Shown piece by piece: positions 43,157 through 44,651 of a stretch of DNA of 44,651 bases. This DNA comes from JBBEBE01 sp040882505 (GTDB lineage: Bacteria; Bacteroidota; Rhodothermia; Balneolales; Balneolaceae): NCBI GenBank assembly GCA_040882505.1, contig JBBEBE010000003.1, positions 1 to 44,651 of the forward strand, in the 5' to 3' direction. The notes below the pieces were generated by a model. It searched no databases and had not been told where the DNA came from. It worked only from the letters and a program-made list of their open reading frames with translations. Positions within the stretch are counted from its first letter, which is position 1. Every line of letters begins with the position of its first letter. The translations under genes were made by a program, and so were the position numbers.

Positions 43157-43588
43157 TTATTTGTCACGAATTACTCTCAGACCCATACTTCTGGCAGTAC
43201 CGGCAATCATTTCTGCACCCTGTTCCACGTCAAATGCGTTGAGATCCTTCATTTTTTCTTCAGCGATCTCTTTGCATTGTGCCCATGTCACTTTGCCTAC
43301 TTTGACTCGGTTCGGCTCCCCGGATCCAGACTTGACCTTCGCAGCCTTTTTCAGAAGTACAGCAGCAGGAGGCGTCTTTGTTTTGAAACTAAACGACTTG
43401 TCTGCATACACTGTAATCACGACCGGAATGATCGTACCCGCTTTGTCCTGGGTCTGTGCATTGAATGACTTACAGAACTCCATGATGTTGATTCCGGCTT
43501 GACCCAAAGCAGGCCCGACCGGTGGTGCAGGGTTTGCCTGCCCACCAACAATCTGAAGTTTCAGTAATTTTTCTACTTTTTTTGCCAT
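43157..43588 (-). CDS. rplK: 50S ribosomal protein L11
   Basis: A 143-residue protein of the GTPase-associated centre. It starts MAKKVEKLLKLQIVGGQANP and contains PVGPALGQAGINIMEFCKSF, the thiopeptide-site Pro-rich region, and a normal C-terminal rRNA-binding domain ending GTARSMGLRVIRD. First ribosomal gene of the cluster after nusG, with a 67-bp spacer. Confidence 0.98.
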   Translation of the reverse strand: MAKKVEKLLKLQIVGGQANPAPPVGPALGQAGINIMEFCKSFNAQTQDKAGTIIPVVITVYADKSFSFKTKTPPAAVLLKKAAKVKSGSGEPNRVKVGKVTWAQCKEIAEEKMKDLNAFDVEQGAEMIAGTARSMGLRVIRDK

Positions 43589-43655
43589 ATAGAATCAATT
43601 AAGTGATTCGTACTACTGTTCTGATTGCGGCGTAATAGCTCACTTTGCATCTGTC

Positions 43656-44222
43656 TTAGCTGGCCGATTCGACCTGATTTACATCTACCTCAACTGGAGT
43701 CTTGCGACCAAAAATGCTCACAAGTACCCGAAGCTTCAGCTTGTCGGTATTGATCTCCTGAACCGTACCATCGAAGTCCTTGAAAGGCCCGTCAATCACT
43801 TTGACCAGATCTCCTTCCTGATATGGAATGGATACTGCACCGCCCTGTTCCATCATCTCCTGGCTGTCATGCACACGACCAAGAATACGGTCAACTTCCC
43901 GCTGTTTGATGGGTGTAGGAACGATATCGTTGCGTCCTGCCTTCAAAAATCCCAAACAGGACGGGGCACTTTGAATAAAATTATTTACCTCCTCGTCATA
44001 AGCTGTTTCAACAAGGATGTAACCCGGGAAAAAATTCTTCTCTCTGGTTCTTTTCTTTCCTGAACGTATCTCTACCACCGTCTCCGTAGGAATCAAAATC
44101 TCACGGATCTTGTGCCGAAGACCCTCCTCTTCGATCTCTCGCTCAAGGTATTCTTTTACCTTCTTTTCGTGACTGGAAAAGCAACGAACAACGTACCATT
44201 CCAGTGGTTTTTCGGTTGTCAT
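43656..44222 (-). CDS. nusG: Transcription termination/antitermination protein NusG
   Basis: A 188-residue NusG. The NGN domain starts with WYVVRCFSSHEKKVKEYLE and contains NFFPGYILVE; the C-terminal KOW domain has YQEGDLVKVIDGPFKDFDGT. NusG binds RNA polymerase and either suppresses pausing, aids Rho or links to S10. The start overlaps the secE stop by ATGA. Size is normal for the phylum; no extra domain. Confidence 0.98.
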   Translation of the reverse strand: MTTEKPLEWYVVRCFSSHEKKVKEYLEREIEEEGLRHKIREILIPTETVVEIRSGKKRTREKNFFPGYILVETAYDEEVNNFIQSAPSCLGFLKAGRNDIVPTPIKQREVDRILGRVHDSQEMMEQGGAVSIPYQEGDLVKVIDGPFKDFDGTVQEINTDKLKLRVLVSIFGRKTPVEVDVNQVESAS

Positions 44223-44401
44223 CGATAGATTACATCTAGAATTGTGCTGTAAATCTGATCTACACCAAATATGAAGGAGGAGACGATGATCGTAAATACA
44301 ACGACGATCACGGTGTTGTCAATCAACTCTTGCTGGGTTGGCCAGATTACCTTCTTGAACTCATTCTGGACCCCTTCGATGTATTCTCTTAGTTTTTTCA
44401 T
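44219..44401 (-). CDS. secE: Preprotein translocase subunit SecE
   Basis: A 60-residue single-helix SecE, a short form usual outside Enterobacteria. The amphipathic N-terminus FKKVIWPTQQELIDNT carries the conserved VxWPT motif, followed by one membrane helix (VIVVVFTIIVSSFIFGVDQI). It is part of the SecYEG channel. It lies between tRNA-Trp and nusG as in most Bacteroidota. Confidence 0.97.
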   Translation of the reverse strand: MKKLREYIEGVQNEFKKVIWPTQQELIDNTVIVVVFTIIVSSFIFGVDQIYSTILDVIYR

Positions 44402-44457
44402 CCGGGAATCAGATTGTTTACTTCGGATTCGTCAGTATTCCTGACAAGTCATCGTTG

Positions 44458-44530
<73 letters not shown>

Positions 44531-44534
44531 TCAT

Positions 44535-44575
44535 ATGCAAGAAAGACGAAGCCACTGACTCCGTCTTTCTTGCAT
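44535..44575. other. Perfect inverted repeat between tuf and tRNA-Trp
   Basis: ATGCAAGAAAGACG (44535-44548) and CGTCTTTCTTGCAT (44562-44575) form a perfect 14-bp stem with a 13-base loop. There is no T run on the coding strand beyond the stem, so it could be an RNA processing site or a partial terminator after tuf. Confidence 0.7.
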
Positions 44576-44589
44576 TGGGTTTATTTCTG

Positions 44590-44651
44590 TCAATCAAGAA
44601 TTTTTGATACGACACCGGCACCCACGGTTCGGCCACCCTCACGGATCGCAA
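44590..44651 (-). CDS. tuf: Elongation factor Tu, C-terminal end (cut by the window edge)
   Basis: The last 19 codons and TGA stop of tuf are readable on the minus strand: AIREGGRTVGAGVVSKILD, the invariant C-terminus of EF-Tu, which delivers aminoacyl-tRNA to the ribosome. The rest lies beyond the right edge of the window. The gene order tuf-trnW-secE-nusG is conserved in the phylum. Confidence 0.96.
   Translation of the reverse strand, partial: AIREGGRTVGAGVVSKILD

Overview
The window is a gene-dense bacterial chromosome segment, read here as Rhodothermota/Balneolota-like (Bacteroidota superphylum). This placement rests on gene content only: the order tuf-trnW-secE-nusG-rplKAJL-rpoBC, a DUF1015-serC pair, a type-3 (archaeal/eukaryote-like) prolyl-tRNA synthetase, energy-transducer TonB paralogues with a single N-terminal membrane helix, and a cadherin-like/BspA-type surface lipoprotein. 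Many genes have clear GGAG-type ribosome binding sites, which is less usual for Bacteroidia proper.

Layout. 1-4192 (minus): bacilliredoxin (BrxA/B), Mn/Fe superoxide dismutase, a DUF429 protein and aspS. 4411-7646 (plus): a small unassigned protein, a luciferase-like (LLM) flavoenzyme and DsbD, apparently one operon, closed by a bidirectional terminator. 7775-10201 (minus): tRNA-Thr, serC, DUF1015. 10290-11059 (plus): DUF1844 and a Nudix hydrolase. 11109-16132 (minus): two tandem TonB paralogues, then the proS - NAD(P)HX repair - VanZ-like operon. 16355-18940 (plus): tRNA-Met, a second LLM flavoenzyme and FetAB. 18979-24389 (minus): a DASS-type transporter and a carbohydrate operon (cupin, Gfo/Idh oxidoreductase, GH88-like hydrolase, SDR). 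24532-26885 (plus): RlpA and a CrtI-family desaturase. 26896-27558 (minus): FSA/TalC-type transaldolase. 27723-28031 (plus): YtxH-like protein with a strong terminator.

28087-33120 looks like an accessory insert between ytxH and the 3' end of rpoC. It holds a 436-bp AT-rich gene-free stretch with several hairpins, a 1387-residue lipoprotein built from an internally duplicated unit, three cadherin-like domains and seven 25-residue BspA repeats, and a decayed IS21-type istA remnant that ends at the rpoC stop codon. 33121-44651 (minus) is the transcription/translation operon in reverse order: rpoC, rpoB, rplL, rplJ, rplA, rplK, nusG, secE, tRNA-Trp and the 3' end of tuf. Both rpoB and rpoC appear to start with TTG behind good Shine-Dalgarno sequences.

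Most of the window is core housekeeping. The parts that merit attention are the surface-protein/IS insert beside rpoC, the GH88-Gfo/Idh-SDR-cupin operon, and two separate LLM flavoenzymes each joined by an ATGA overlap to a membrane system (DsbD; FetAB). I found no CRISPR array, prophage, rRNA or recognisable defence system.
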